Shown here in pieces: positions 27,294 to 39,933 of a stretch of DNA of 64,000 nt (the first letter of the stretch is position 1; every line of letters begins with the position of its first letter). Position numbers and translations under genes: made by a program. The notes beneath the pieces were generated by a model. That model searched no databases. It saw nothing but the letters and a program-made list of their open reading frames with translations, and was not told the DNA's origin. This DNA is from Alphaproteobacteria bacterium (GTDB lineage Bacteria; Pseudomonadota; Alphaproteobacteria; Rhodobacterales; Rhodobacteraceae): contig JAUIAU010000006.1 in NCBI GenBank assembly GCA_030425185.1, forward strand, positions 1 to 64,000, written 5' to 3'.

Positions 27294-27420
27294 CGCAGCA
27301 CGCCGCGACACTGGACCGGGGCCTTGACGGCCCCGCCAAACCCATGAACAGTCCCGATAAACTCTTGTGGTTACCGCAGGTTCGGATACCCTGTCGGACC
27401 CGGGTCCAGGAGGTGAGGGC

Positions 27421-28539
27421 ATGAAACTCAGCATAGAGCGCGCGGATCTGCTCAAGGCCGTCGGACAGGCGCAGTCCGTCGTCGAGCGCCGCAACACGAT
27501 CCCGATCCTCGGCAACGTCCTGATCGAGGCTGAGGGCAACACCGCCAGCTTCCGTGCCACCGATCTCGACATCGAAGTGGTCGACCGCGCCCCCGCGATG
27601 GTCGAGCGCGCCGGGGCCACCACCGTGCCCGCCGTCACCCTGCACGAGATCGTCCGCAAGCTGCCCGATGGTGCGATGGTCCAGCTCAGCGAGGACGGCG
27701 TGAAGGGCCGCCTCGAGGTGCGCGCAGGCAAGTCCACCTTCTCGCTGGCCACGCTGCCCCGCGACGGGTTCCCGGTCATGGCCTCGTCCGAGTACGCCTC
27801 GAACTTCTCCGCCCCCGCCCCGATGCTGCGCCGCCTCTTCGACAAGGCGAAGTTCGCCATCTCCACCGAAGAGACCCGCTATTACCTCAACGGCGTCTTC
27901 ATGCATGTCGCCGAGGGCGAGGACGGTGCCGTCCTGCGCTGCGTCGCCACCGACGGTCACCGGCTGGCCCGGATCGAGGCCCCGCTGCCCGACGGCGCCG
28001 AGGGCATGCCTGGCGTCATCGTCCCGCGCAAGACCGTGGGCGAGCTGCGCAAGCTGCTCGACGACGACGACATGCAGATCGCGGTCTCGGTCAGCGACAC
28101 CAAGGTGCGCTTCGCGACGCCGAACATCACGCTCACCTCGAAGGTGATCGACGGGACCTTCCCGGACTACACCCGCGTCATCCCGGTCGGGAACCGCCGC
28201 AAGCTGGAAGTGGATGCGTCCGACTTCGCCCGGGCCGTGGACCGCGTCGCGACGGTATCGTCCGAACGCTCGAAGGCCGTGAAACTGACGCTCGAAGAGG
28301 ATCGCCTGATTCTGGCGGTGAACAACCCCGACAGCGGTGCGGCCGAGGAAGAACTGGGCGTCGCCTATGCCGACGAACGGCTCGAGATCGGCTTCAACGC
28401 CAAGTACCTGCTGGAGATCGCCAGCCAGGTGGACCGCGAGAACGCGGTGTTCCTGTTCAACTCCTCGGGCGATCCCGCGCTGATGCGCGAAGGCGGCGAC
28501 ACGTCCGCGATCTACGTCGTCATGCCGATGCGTGTCTGA
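27421..28539 (+). CDS. dnaN: DNA polymerase III beta clamp
   Basis: DnaN is the sliding clamp that tethers polymerase III. It has 372 residues, beginning MKLSIERADLLKAVGQAQSV with NTIPILGNVLIEA, and ends in the conserved MPMRV, part of the partner-binding pocket. A good ribosome binding site (GGAGG) lies about 8 bases upstream of ATG 27421. The dnaA-dnaN gap is 127 bases. The 3' end overlaps recF by 8 bases. Confidence 0.98.
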   Translation: MKLSIERADLLKAVGQAQSVVERRNTIPILGNVLIEAEGNTASFRATDLDIEVVDRAPAMVERAGATTVPAVTLHEIVRKLPDGAMVQLSEDGVKGRLEVRAGKSTFSLATLPRDGFPVMASSEYASNFSAPAPMLRRLFDKAKFAISTEETRYYLNGVFMHVAEGEDGAVLRCVATDGHRLARIEAPLPDGAEGMPGVIVPRKTVGELRKLLDDDDMQIAVSVSDTKVRFATPNITLTSKVIDGTFPDYTRVIPVGNRRKLEVDASDFARAVDRVATVSSERSKAVKLTLEEDRLILAVNNPDSGAAEEELGVAYADERLEIGFNAKYLLEIASQVDRENAVFLFNSSGDPALMREGGDTSAIYVVMPMRV

Positions 28540-29668
28540 CCCGGCCCCGGCCGCGGTCGTGTCCGGGCTGACTGTCAGCGCGCTGCGGCTCACGCAGTTC
28601 CGGTCCCACCGGCGGCTGGAGCTGTCCTTCGATGCCCGCCCGGTGGCGATCTTCGGACCCAACGGCGCGGGCAAGACCAACATCCTCGAAGCCCTGTCCT
28701 TCCTGTCGCCCGGGCGCGGACTGCGGCGTGCGGCGATGGAGGACATCGCCCGCCGCCCGGACGCGGTCGGATGGAAGCTGGCCGCCACCCTCGAAAGCCT
28801 TGGCACCCTGCACGAGATCGAGACCGCCTCCCACGGCGGCGCGGCGCGCACGGTGCAGATCGATGGCAAGACCGCCCCGCAACTGGCCCTTGCCCGGCTC
28901 GCGCGGGTCGTCTGGCTGGTGCCGGTCATGGACCGGCTCTGGGTCGAGGCCGCGGAGGGCCGCCGCCGCTTCCTCGACCGGCTGACCATGGGCTTCCTGC
29001 CGGACCACGGCGATGCGTCGCTCGCCTATGAAAAGGCCATGCGCGAACGCAACCGCCTGCTGAAGGATGGCGTCGCCGATGCCCGCTGGTACGGGGCGCT
29101 CGAGGTGCAGATGGCCGAGGCCGCCGCGCAGATCGACGCCAACCGCCGCACCGCGCTGGCCCGGCTCGACCGCGCGCTGACGGAGGGCGGTGACCGGTTC
29201 CCGCAGGCGGCGCTGTCCCTCGCCGGTCCCGACGGGCCGGATGAGGCGCCATTCGACGCCGACAGCCTCGCGCGCCTCTGGACCGACACCCGCCACCGGG
29301 ACCTCGCCGCAGGGCGCACGCTGGTCGGTCCGCATCGCAGCGACCTCGACGCCGTCTACACCGCCAAGGCCCTGCCCGCGCGCGACTGTTCCACGGGCGA
29401 ACAGAAGGCGCTGCTGCTGTCGCTCGTGCTCGCCAATGCCCGCGCGCTGCGCGAGGACTTCGGCGCCCCGCCGCTCCTCCTGCTGGACGAGGTGGCTGCC
29501 CATCTCGATGCCGACCGCCGCGCTGCGCTTTATGACGAGATTACCGCGCTCGGGGCACAGGCCTGGATGACCGGCACCGGGCCGGACCTGTTCGAGGCGC
29601 TCGGATCCCGCGCCCAGCGCCTGACCGTCACCGACGATGCCGGCACCTCGGTCGTGACGCCCGCCTGA
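28532..29668 (+). CDS. recF: Recombination/replication repair protein RecF
   Basis: RecF is an SMC-like ATPase loading RecA at gapped DNA. It has 378 residues from a GTG start inside the dnaN 3' end. It shows LTQFRSHRRLEL, Walker A GPNGAGKTN, and near the C terminus the ABC-type signature region STGEQKALLLSL and Walker B LLLLDEVAAHLD. A repeated intergenic element starts about 18 bases after the stop. Confidence 0.95.
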   Translation: MSDPAPAAVVSGLTVSALRLTQFRSHRRLELSFDARPVAIFGPNGAGKTNILEALSFLSPGRGLRRAAMEDIARRPDAVGWKLAATLESLGTLHEIETASHGGAARTVQIDGKTAPQLALARLARVVWLVPVMDRLWVEAAEGRRRFLDRLTMGFLPDHGDASLAYEKAMRERNRLLKDGVADARWYGALEVQMAEAAAQIDANRRTALARLDRALTEGGDRFPQAALSLAGPDGPDEAPFDADSLARLWTDTRHRDLAAGRTLVGPHRSDLDAVYTAKALPARDCSTGEQKALLLSLVLANARALREDFGAPPLLLLDEVAAHLDADRRAALYDEITALGAQAWMTGTGPDLFEALGSRAQRLTVTDDAGTSVVTPA

Positions 29669-29686
29669 CCGGCGCGCGCCCCGTCT

Positions 29687-29716
29687 CTTCTTCTTGGCAG
29701 AAATACTCACGGCCCG
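29687..29716. repeat. Rhodobacterales-type intergenic element, copy 1
   Basis: The element CTTCTTCTTGGCA-R-AAATACTC followed by CGGCCCG lies between the recF and gyrB 3' ends. The same core, preceded by the same GGCGCGCGCCC-like stretch, is found at 44778-44806 after pncA. On the minus strand (downstream of gyrB) a GC hairpin precedes GTATTTCTGCC, so it may help termination. Confidence 0.75.
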
Positions 29717-29739
29717 ACGATGCCGCCGGGCGCCGCGTC

Positions 29740-32215
<2,476 letters not shown>

Positions 32216-32333
32216 GGGAAAGACACAAGATTTAGGGTCTGTCGTGGCCCGCGCCGCCGCCGTTCAACAGCCTGTGGACACCTGCCGGTCCCGGGCGCAG
32301 TCTCCGCGCCGACCCGCCCCGCCCGGACCTGCC

Positions 32334-32969
32334 TTGGACCCGCTTTCCGCCCTCGTCCCGATCGTGACTGCCAACGTGCTCGCCTGGGCGGTGCCCGGGC
32401 CGAACATGCTCGCGGTGATGAGTGCCTCGGTCAGCCGGGGCTGGCGCGCCGGGATGGCAACGGCGATGGGCGTGGCGCTCGCGGTCACCGTCTGGGCGGT
32501 GCTCGCGATGCTGGGCGTCGCCCTCGTCTTCCGCCACATGCCGCAGGCCATGCTCGTGATCCGTGGCCTCGGCGCGCTCTGGCTGGTCTGGCTCGGGGTT
32601 CGGGCGCTGCTGAGCGTGCGCGCCGGGGCAGGCGGCAGCCTGGCCCGCCTGCCGCAAAGCCGGGGCGCCGCCTTCGGCACGGGGTTCGTGACCTGCATCA
32701 CCAATCCGAAGGCGGCGCTCTTCTTCGGTTCGGTCCTGACCGCCTTCGTGCCGCCCGACGCGGATCAGGGCTTCCTCGTCCTTGTCGCGGTCGTCTGCTC
32801 GGGGATGTCGGTGATCCTGCAGGGCACCACCGCGACCGTTTTCGCGACCCGCCCGGCGCGTGCCCTCTTCGCCCGGGCCGAACGCGGTTTCACTGTACTC
32901 TTCGGGCTCGTCTTCACCGGTCTCGGCCTCGGCGTTGCGGTCGAGGTCGCGCAGGCCCTGCTCAGGTGA
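32334..32969 (+). CDS. LysE/RhtB-family exporter
   Basis: This is a predicted inner-membrane exporter of amino acids or related small molecules. It has 211 residues from a TTG at 32334, chosen because DPLSALVPIVTANVLAWAV followed by PGPNMLAV is the family N terminus. The frame extends upstream without ATG/GTG in a better place; a GTG at about 32364 is an alternative. Six hydrophobic segments are present, with the PGP motif in the first loop and NPKAALFF in the middle. The substrate is not predictable. It converges with a second, different LysE-type gene and overlaps it by 8 bases. Confidence 0.82.
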   Translation: MDPLSALVPIVTANVLAWAVPGPNMLAVMSASVSRGWRAGMATAMGVALAVTVWAVLAMLGVALVFRHMPQAMLVIRGLGALWLVWLGVRALLSVRAGAGGSLARLPQSRGAAFGTGFVTCITNPKAALFFGSVLTAFVPPDADQGFLVLVAVVCSGMSVILQGTTATVFATRPARALFARAERGFTVLFGLVFTGLGLGVAVEVAQALLR

Positions 32970-33582
32970 ACGGGATCACGCATCCGACGAGGATCAGCAG
33001 GCCCCCGGCCACCAAGTTCACCCGCCGCAGCGCGTCCGGCGAGGCCAGCAGCAGCCGCATCCGGTCCACGAAGAGCGCGAAGAACAGGTTGCCGATCAGC
33101 GGCACCACCGCCGAGATCGAGACAATGGCCGCGATGTCGGGCCAGCCCAGCCCGCCGAGATCGAAGAAGCCCGGAAGCACGCCCATGTAGAACAGGATCG
33201 CCTTCGGGTTCGACAGGATCACCGCGACGCCCGCAGCGAACCCGGCCCAGTGCCCCGGCCGGGTCAGGCGGCCGTCCTTCGACACCGGCTTGCCGGCGTT
33301 GCGGATCAGGCCCCAGCCCATCCAGAAGAAGATGCCGGTCGCCACCCAGCGCAGCACCGCCATCGCGCCGTCGACCGTGCCGACCACCCAGGCCATGCCC
33401 ATCACCGCAAGCAGCGGCCAGACCATGTCGCCCACCACCACGCCCACCGCCAGCGGCCAGGCCGAGGCGAACCCGCCCGCCAGCGTGCGTGCGATCAGCG
33501 CCACCCAGACCGGGCCGGGCGTCAGGAACAGGATGAACAGGGCCCCCGCGTAGAGCGCCAGGTCGGAAGCGGAGATCGTCAT
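32962..33582 (-). CDS. LysE/RhtB-family exporter, second copy
   Basis: A 206-residue membrane protein with six hydrophobic segments, the family FLTPGPVWVALIARTLAGG start and NPKAILFYMGVLPGFFD in the centre. It belongs to the same superfamily as its convergent neighbour but is clearly divergent from it, so this is not a recent duplication. Typical substrates of the family are lysine, threonine, homoserine, cysteine or leucine; none can be assigned here. Confidence 0.88.
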   Translation of the reverse strand: MTISASDLALYAGALFILFLTPGPVWVALIARTLAGGFASAWPLAVGVVVGDMVWPLLAVMGMAWVVGTVDGAMAVLRWVATGIFFWMGWGLIRNAGKPVSKDGRLTRPGHWAGFAAGVAVILSNPKAILFYMGVLPGFFDLGGLGWPDIAAIVSISAVVPLIGNLFFALFVDRMRLLLASPDALRRVNLVAGGLLILVGCVIPFT

Positions 33583-33687
33583 GGAAGGTCTCGGGCAACA
33601 GGACAGCCCGTCCTAGGGCCAATTCGCCGCGCTCGCAACCGGCGCGGCGCCGCCTAGGTTGCCGGACGGACGACGGACGAGGACCCG

Positions 33688-34340
<653 letters not shown>

Positions 34341-34344
<4 letters not shown>

Positions 34345-36746
34345 CGGGCGCCGCGCTCTCGGCGCTCTGGGGACACTGGCGCCGCCATCCGGGCCAGTCG
34401 CTGACGCTGGTGCTGGGCCTTGCGCTGGCGACGGCGCTCTGGTCCGGGGTGCAGGCGATCAATGCCGAGGCGCGCGCCAGCTACGACAGGGCCGCTGCCG
34501 CGCTGGGACAGAACGACCTCGACACGCTTGGCGCCTCCGACGGACGGCTCTTCGACCAGTCGGCGTATGTCGATCTGCGGCGGGCAGGGTGGCTGGTGTC
34601 CCCCGCGCTCGAGGGCCGCCTGCGCGTCGGCGAGCGCAGCGTGACCCTGCGCGGCCTCGATCCGCTGACCGCCCCTCTGGCCGCGAACCCGGTGGACCTG
34701 AGCGACCCGGGCGACCTTGCGCCCTTCCTGCGCGGCGAGGTCGGCTATTTGCACCCCGAGACGCTGGCGACCCTCGACCCGACGCTGCTTCCCCTGCGGG
34801 TCGCGCCTGCGCTGCGCCTGCCGCTGGGTGTGCTGATCGTCGACATCGGCGCAGCACAGCGCCTCCTCGACCAGCCCGGCCGCGTGTCGCACCTGCTCGT
34901 CTGGCCGAACCAGCCGCGCGGTCTGCCCGCCCTCGATGCCGTCGCCCCCGACCTTGTCCGCCGCGCGCCGCAGGCCCGCGCCGATGTCGCCAGCCTGACC
35001 GACAGCTTCCACCTGAACCTCACCGCCTTCGGCTTCCTCGCCTTCGCGGTCGGCCTGTTCATCGTCCATTCCGCCATCGGACTGGCGTTCGAGCAGCGGC
35101 GCACGACCTTCCGGACCCTGCGCGCGCTTGGTCTGCCGGCCGGGCGTCTGGTCGGGCTGCTGGCGGCGGAGGTCACGCTTCTGGCGCTTCTGGCCGGGGG
35201 GATCGGCCTCGGCCTCGGCGCGCTGGTGGCCGCGCTCCTGCTGCCGGACGTCGCCGCCACGCTGCGCGGGCTCTACGGGGCCGAGGTGACGGGCGCGCTG
35301 ACGCTCCGCCCCGCGTGGGCGCTCGCGGGGCTTGGCCTCGCCCTTGCCGGGGCATTCGCTGCCGCGGCCCAGGGTCTGTGGCGGGTGCTGCGCCTGCCGG
35401 TCCTCGCCCCCGCGCAACCGCGCGCGTGGCTGCGCGCCTCGGACCGCGGGCTGGTCGTGCAGGCCGCAATGGCCGCGCTGCTGCTGATCCTCGCCGGGAT
35501 CATTGCCCTCACCGCCACCGGCCTGATCGCGGCCTTTGTCCTGCTCGCCTGCCTGCTGCTGGGCGCCGCCCTTGCCCTGCCGCCGCTCCTTTCCGGGCTG
35601 CTCGCGCTGGCCGCCCGGCGGACGCGCAGCGTGCTGGGCCAGTGGGTGCTGGCGGACACGCGGCAGCAGGTGCCCGGTCTCGGCCTCGCGCTGATGGCGC
35701 TGATGCTGGCGCTGGCGGCCAACATCGGTGTCGGCACGATGGTCTCCAGCTTCCGGATGACCTTCACCGGCTGGCTCGACCAGCGCCTCGCGTCCGAGTT
35801 CTACGTCACCGGCCGCACGCAGGACGAGGCCGACGCGATCCGCGCCCTGCTGGCGCCGCAGGCGCTGGCGGTCCTGCCGATCTGGCGCGCGGCGCAACCG
35901 CTCGCCGGGGCCCCGGGCGAGGTCTATGCCGTGGCCGATCACCCGACCTATCGCGACAACTGGCCCCTTCTGCGGGCCGGTCCGCAGGTCTGGGACCGCG
36001 TCGCCGACGGCACCGGCCTGCTGATCAACGAGCAGCTCTGGCGCCGCTCCGGGCTGCAGCTCGGTGACCGTCTCGACCTGCCCGGCTGGTCCGCGCCGGT
36101 GGTGGGCGTCTACTCCGACTACGGCAATCCCAAGGGACAGGTGATGCTGTCGCCCGACCGCTTCACCGCGCTTTACCCCGATGCGCCCCGCCTCGGCATG
36201 GCGGTCCGCATTGCGCCCGAGGCGATCCCCGCGCTGCGGGCCGCGATCTCGGATCGGTTCGGGCTGCCCGACGCGCTCATGATCGATCAGGCGGCGGTCA
36301 AGCGCTTCTCGCTGGGCGTGTTCGAACGCACCTTCGCCGTCTCGGGCGCGCTGAACGTGCTGACCCTCGGGGTTGCGGGATTCGCGCTGCTGACCAGTTT
36401 CCTGACGCTGGCGGCCATGCGCCTGCCGCAGCTTGCCCCGATCTGGGCGCTGGGGCTGACGCGGGCGCGGCTCGCCCGGATCGAACTGGCGCGCGCGGCG
36501 ATCCTCGCGGCGCTGACGGCGCTCTACGCGCTGCCGGTCGGCCTCGCCATGGCATGGACCTTGCTCGCGGTCGTGAATGTCGAGGCCTTCGGCTGGCGCC
36601 TGCCGATGTTCCTCTTCCCCGGCCAATGGGCGGTGCTGGGCGCGCTGGCGCTGGGCGCGGCCCTGCTGGCGGCGGTCTGGCCGGTGCGCCGCCTTGCCCG
36701 CACGCCCCCGGCCGACCTGCTGAAGGTATTCGCCCATGATCGCTAG
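34341..36746 (+). CDS. FtsX-family ABC permease (fused AttF/AttG-like)
   Basis: An 801-residue inner-membrane permease from a GTG start overlapping the ATPase stop. One membrane helix is near the N terminus (about 15-35), followed by a periplasmic domain, an FtsX-type helix set around 230-420, a second periplasmic domain, and a second FtsX helix set at about 660-800. Two permease cores in one chain fit a protein that elsewhere is two genes (AttF and AttG). The C terminus [19 protein letters not shown] is typical of the family. It overlaps the next gene by 11 bases. Confidence 0.88.
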
Positions 36747-37806
36747 AGCGCTCGCCCTCGTCCTGTCGCTCGTCCTTCTCGCGCCGGTCGCCTCGGCGCA
36801 GGGCTTCGCGGGGCTCGGCACCGACGCGGGCGAAGGGTTCACCCGCCCCGAGCGCGGGCAGCCGCTGGTCTTTCCCCGCGACCACGGTCCGCACCCCGAC
36901 TACCGGATCGAGTGGTGGTACCTGACCGCGACCCTGACTGGCGAGGACGGGCGCGCCTACGGCATCCAGTGGACACTCTTCCGCTCGGCGCTGGAACCGC
37001 GCCGCACGACGGGATGGGACAGTCCGCAAATCTGGATGGGCCACGCGGCGCTGACAACGCCGGGCCGGCACTTCGTGGCCGAGCGCCTCGCCCGCGACGG
37101 GATCGGGCAGGCCGGGGTGACGGCGGAGCCGTTCAAGGCATGGATCGACGACTGGCGGATGACCGGGACATCGGGGACCGCCGATGCGCTCGACCGGGTC
37201 CGGCTGACCGCGCGGGGGGTCGAGTTTTCCTATGACCTCGACCTCGCGGCGGAGGGACCCCTCGTGGCGCAGGGCGACGAGGGGTACTCGGTCAAGTCCG
37301 CCAGCGGACAGGCAAGCTGGTACTATTCGCAGCCGTTCTACCGCGTCAGCGGGACGCTGGAGCTTCCGGACGGACCGGTGCGGGTCACCGGGCAGGCATG
37401 GCTCGACCGGGAATGGTCCAGCCAGCCGCTCGATCCGGACCAGACCGGCTGGGACTGGATCTCGCTCGTGTTCGACGACGGCGCCCGGCTGATGGGCTTC
37501 CGGCTGCGCGACCGAAGCGGCGGGGGCTACACCAGCGGCACCTGGATCGCCCCAGACGGCACGCCCACGCCGCTCGCGCCGAACGCGCTGCGCTTCACGC
37601 CGCTGCGCATTGCGCGCGTGGCCGGCCGGGACGTGCCGGTGGACTGGCGGATCGAACTGCCCGGGCGGGCGCTCGACGTGACCCTGACCGCGCTCAACGA
37701 CGCCGCGTGGATGGCGACGCTGACGCCCTACTGGGAAGGACCCGTTGCGATCACCGGCAGCCATGCCGGGCGCGGCTACCTGGAGATGACCGGCTATGAC
37801 CCCTGA
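36736..37806 (+). CDS. AttH / CrtC-like lipocalin-fold secreted protein
   Basis: A 356-residue protein with a signal peptide (to about ASA at 20-22). It belongs to the AttH family, two lipocalin-like barrels related to carotenoid 1,2-hydratase (CrtC). Visible signatures are [30 protein letters not shown] and [20 protein letters not shown]. The protein should be periplasmic and bind a hydrophobic ligand for or from the ABC transporter encoded just upstream. No carotenoid gene lies nearby, so a CrtC function is unlikely. Overlaps of 11 bases at both ends show it belongs to a four-gene operon. Confidence 0.87.
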   Translation: MIARALALVLSLVLLAPVASAQGFAGLGTDAGEGFTRPERGQPLVFPRDHGPHPDYRIEWWYLTATLTGEDGRAYGIQWTLFRSALEPRRTTGWDSPQIWMGHAALTTPGRHFVAERLARDGIGQAGVTAEPFKAWIDDWRMTGTSGTADALDRVRLTARGVEFSYDLDLAAEGPLVAQGDEGYSVKSASGQASWYYSQPFYRVSGTLELPDGPVRVTGQAWLDREWSSQPLDPDQTGWDWISLVFDDGARLMGFRLRDRSGGGYTSGTWIAPDGTPTPLAPNALRFTPLRIARVAGRDVPVDWRIELPGRALDVTLTALNDAAWMATLTPYWEGPVAITGSHAGRGYLEMTGYDP

Positions 37807-38359
37807 TCCCTTCCACAGCCTCGACGGCACGCTCGACCAGGTCTGGCAGCGCCTCGCGCGCGGGGTGGCCGACCGCCGCGCCGCCGCCCGGCACCCGACC
37901 CTGGCGACCGTCGGCCCCGACGGGCCGGACCTGCGGACGGTTGTCCTGAGGGCGGCGCGCCGGTCTGACGCGCAACTGGAAGTGCATACGGATCTCCGCA
38001 GCGCCAAGGTGTTGCACATCGGGCGCGAACCCCGGATCGCGATGCACGTATGGGATGCAAAAGCTGATTGTCAGATACGCATTAACGCACTAGCGTCCTG
38101 TCTCAGCGGGGAGGACGGGCGCGGGCGTTTCGCTCAAGTCCCGGAACCCGCCCGCCGGGTCTATGCCGGATTCCCGCCTCCGGGAAAGGTGCTTGCAGTC
38201 CCGGAGGAGCACGGGGAAACGGAAGACCCGGCGGACCACTTCTGCGTCCTCGTCCTCGACGTGGTCCGGATCGAGACGCTGCACCTCGGTCCGGACCGCC
38301 ACCGCCGCGCGGTGTTCACCGCCGCCGGGGGCTGGTCGGGCAGCTGGATCGCGCCCTAG
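37796..38359 (+). CDS. Pyridoxamine 5'-phosphate oxidase-like flavoprotein
   Basis: A 187-residue member of the PNPOx-like split-barrel family, with GPDGPDLRTVVLRAA and LRSAKVLHIGREPRIAMHVW forming the FMN-binding side. It lacks the full PdxH C-terminal signature, so it is probably a general FMN reductase/oxidase rather than true PdxH. A 60-base patch in its middle (38041-38100) is only about 48% GC and uses rare codons (ATA, CTA, GTA, TGT). It is the last gene of the Att-like operon and converges on a hydrolase gene, sharing a CTAG at the two stops. Confidence 0.82.
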   Translation: MTPDPFHSLDGTLDQVWQRLARGVADRRAAARHPTLATVGPDGPDLRTVVLRAARRSDAQLEVHTDLRSAKVLHIGREPRIAMHVWDAKADCQIRINALASCLSGEDGRGRFAQVPEPARRVYAGFPPPGKVLAVPEEHGETEDPADHFCVLVLDVVRIETLHLGPDRHRRAVFTAAGGWSGSWIAP

Positions 38360-39837
38360 ACGCTGGCGAACATCGGGAAGGTGACGCCCAGCGCCCACGC
38401 GAGGATGAGGCCCAGCGCGACGCCCGTCGCCCCGGCCGACCCGGTGCGTCGCCCTACCCAGCCGCCCATGCTGCCGAAGATCGCGAAGAACAGCAGGATC
38501 ACCGGCACGATGAACAGCAGGAACATCAGCCGCTCGAAGTCGAGCGCCACCGCCAGCCCGAGCGAGCCGAGGAACAGTCCCCGCGCCGCCAGCCGCCGCC
38601 CGAGCGGCGCGTTCCCGGCCTCCAGCAACCGGGCCTCGCCCAGCATGTAGGGGACCGCGCCCAGCGCGATCGCCATGATGATCAGCGGTCGCGGCCCGGC
38701 GGGCATGAAGCTGGCGACATAGGTGTCGAGGAACCCGCCGAACACCGCGATGCCGTAGATCACTAGGAACGCCAGCGCCGCGCCGTCATATCGCCCGACG
38801 CGATAGCCCAGCCCCCGGAGCGAGATCAGCGTGAGCGCCCCGTAGATCAGCAGGTGCAGGGTCAGGTAATCCGCGACGAGAACCGGCAGGATCGTGGTCT
38901 TGACCGAGGTCGCGATCAGCAGGGCCACCACCGGCGGAACCAGCGCCGCCAGCCAGAACTCGCCGGGGGCTAGGCTGCGCGGCGGCTTTCCGGCAGGCAG
39001 GAATCCGGACAGCGGCCACGCCAGCAGCACGAGCCCCGCGAGGGTCAGCAGGATCCATCCGCCGGTCTGCGCCACGGGTCCGGTCGCGGTGCGGTCGAAG
39101 GCGGCATTCAGCCAGGCGCGCGCCTCGCGCATCCCGGTGCCGGAGTAGAGGATGCCCACATGCTCGACCCCCGGCGCCACGACGGCGCGGCGCACGACAT
39201 CGCCCGCCTGCACCGTCTCGCCCTCCTCTGCGGCGGGATCGACCTGCCGCAGCATCTTCACGGCCTCGGCGCGCAGCCAGCCCTCCCACGCGCCGCTGAC
39301 CGCCAGCAGGCGCTTCGGGGCCTCCGGCGTCACCGCGCCCGAGAACATCGACAGCATCACCAGCGGCATCACCTGCCTCTCGCGCAGGGCCTGCCGGACC
39401 AGAACGTCGGTCGCCATCGAATGCCCGAGGAGCGCGATCCGTCCGTCCGCCCCGGGAACCGTCCGGGCATACGCGATGACCTCGGCGGTCTGGTCCATCA
39501 GCAGTTGCGTGGTGCCCTCGACCGCGGTCAGGTCGCCCCGCATCGGGTCGGGGTGCCGCCCGTGACCGAGGAAGTCGAAACTGACGACCACGTACCCGGC
39601 CTGTGCCAGCGTCAGCGCATAGGCCTCCATCAGCTGGCGCGAGCCCGCGAACCCGTGGGCGACGACCACCGCGGGCGCGGGCGGCAGGCTGCCCGCCAGC
39701 CGGTAGACCGAGACCGGCGTTGCGCCGACCTGGTCGCTGCGGATCTCGACCGGCCCGCGCGCGCCCTGCAACTGCCCGAGGCCCGTCACCAGCAGAATCA
39801 CGGCGACAACGAGGGCGATCCAGCGGCGGGATGACAT
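38356..39837 (-). CDS. Alpha/beta hydrolase fused to a multi-pass membrane domain
   Basis: A 493-residue protein. One N-terminal membrane helix (about 5-25) is followed by an alpha/beta-hydrolase domain with oxyanion region HGFAG (62-66), nucleophile elbow GHSMA (Ser about 140) and a possible catalytic His in GVEHVG (about 226). From about 265 to the end there are roughly eight hydrophobic helices. The catalytic domain should face the periplasm. ATG 39837 is the likeliest start; 26 more residues are open upstream. The architecture is known from unassigned hydrolases; the substrate is unknown. Confidence 0.8.
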   Translation of the reverse strand: MSSRRWIALVVAVILLVTGLGQLQGARGPVEIRSDQVGATPVSVYRLAGSLPPAPAVVVAHGFAGSRQLMEAYALTLAQAGYVVVSFDFLGHGRHPDPMRGDLTAVEGTTQLLMDQTAEVIAYARTVPGADGRIALLGHSMATDVLVRQALRERQVMPLVMLSMFSGAVTPEAPKRLLAVSGAWEGWLRAEAVKMLRQVDPAAEEGETVQAGDVVRRAVVAPGVEHVGILYSGTGMREARAWLNAAFDRTATGPVAQTGGWILLTLAGLVLLAWPLSGFLPAGKPPRSLAPGEFWLAALVPPVVALLIATSVKTTILPVLVADYLTLHLLIYGALTLISLRGLGYRVGRYDGAALAFLVIYGIAVFGGFLDTYVASFMPAGPRPLIIMAIALGAVPYMLGEARLLEAGNAPLGRRLAARGLFLGSLGLAVALDFERLMFLLFIVPVILLFFAIFGSMGGWVGRRTGSAGATGVALGLILAWALGVTFPMFASV

Positions 39838-39933
39838 CTGCGCGAGGCTCCGGTGTGCAACCCTGCCGGACTCGTCAAGCGGCGGCCGGGGGGGTAGGAG
39901 GGCTAGATCCTCCACTTAGCGGAGCCCGCCGCG

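Noticed and set aside
27366..27374. DnaA box between dnaA and dnaN
   Set aside because: TGTGGTTAC matches the 9-mer at only 7 positions and stands alone.
36736..37806. Carotenoid 1,2-hydratase CrtC
   Set aside because: The fold family is shared, but there are no carotenoid or photosynthesis genes nearby, and the ABC transporter context points to AttH.
37796..38359. Pyridoxamine phosphate oxidase PdxH
   Set aside because: Only the general PNPOx split-barrel pattern is seen; the PdxH C-terminal signature is missing.
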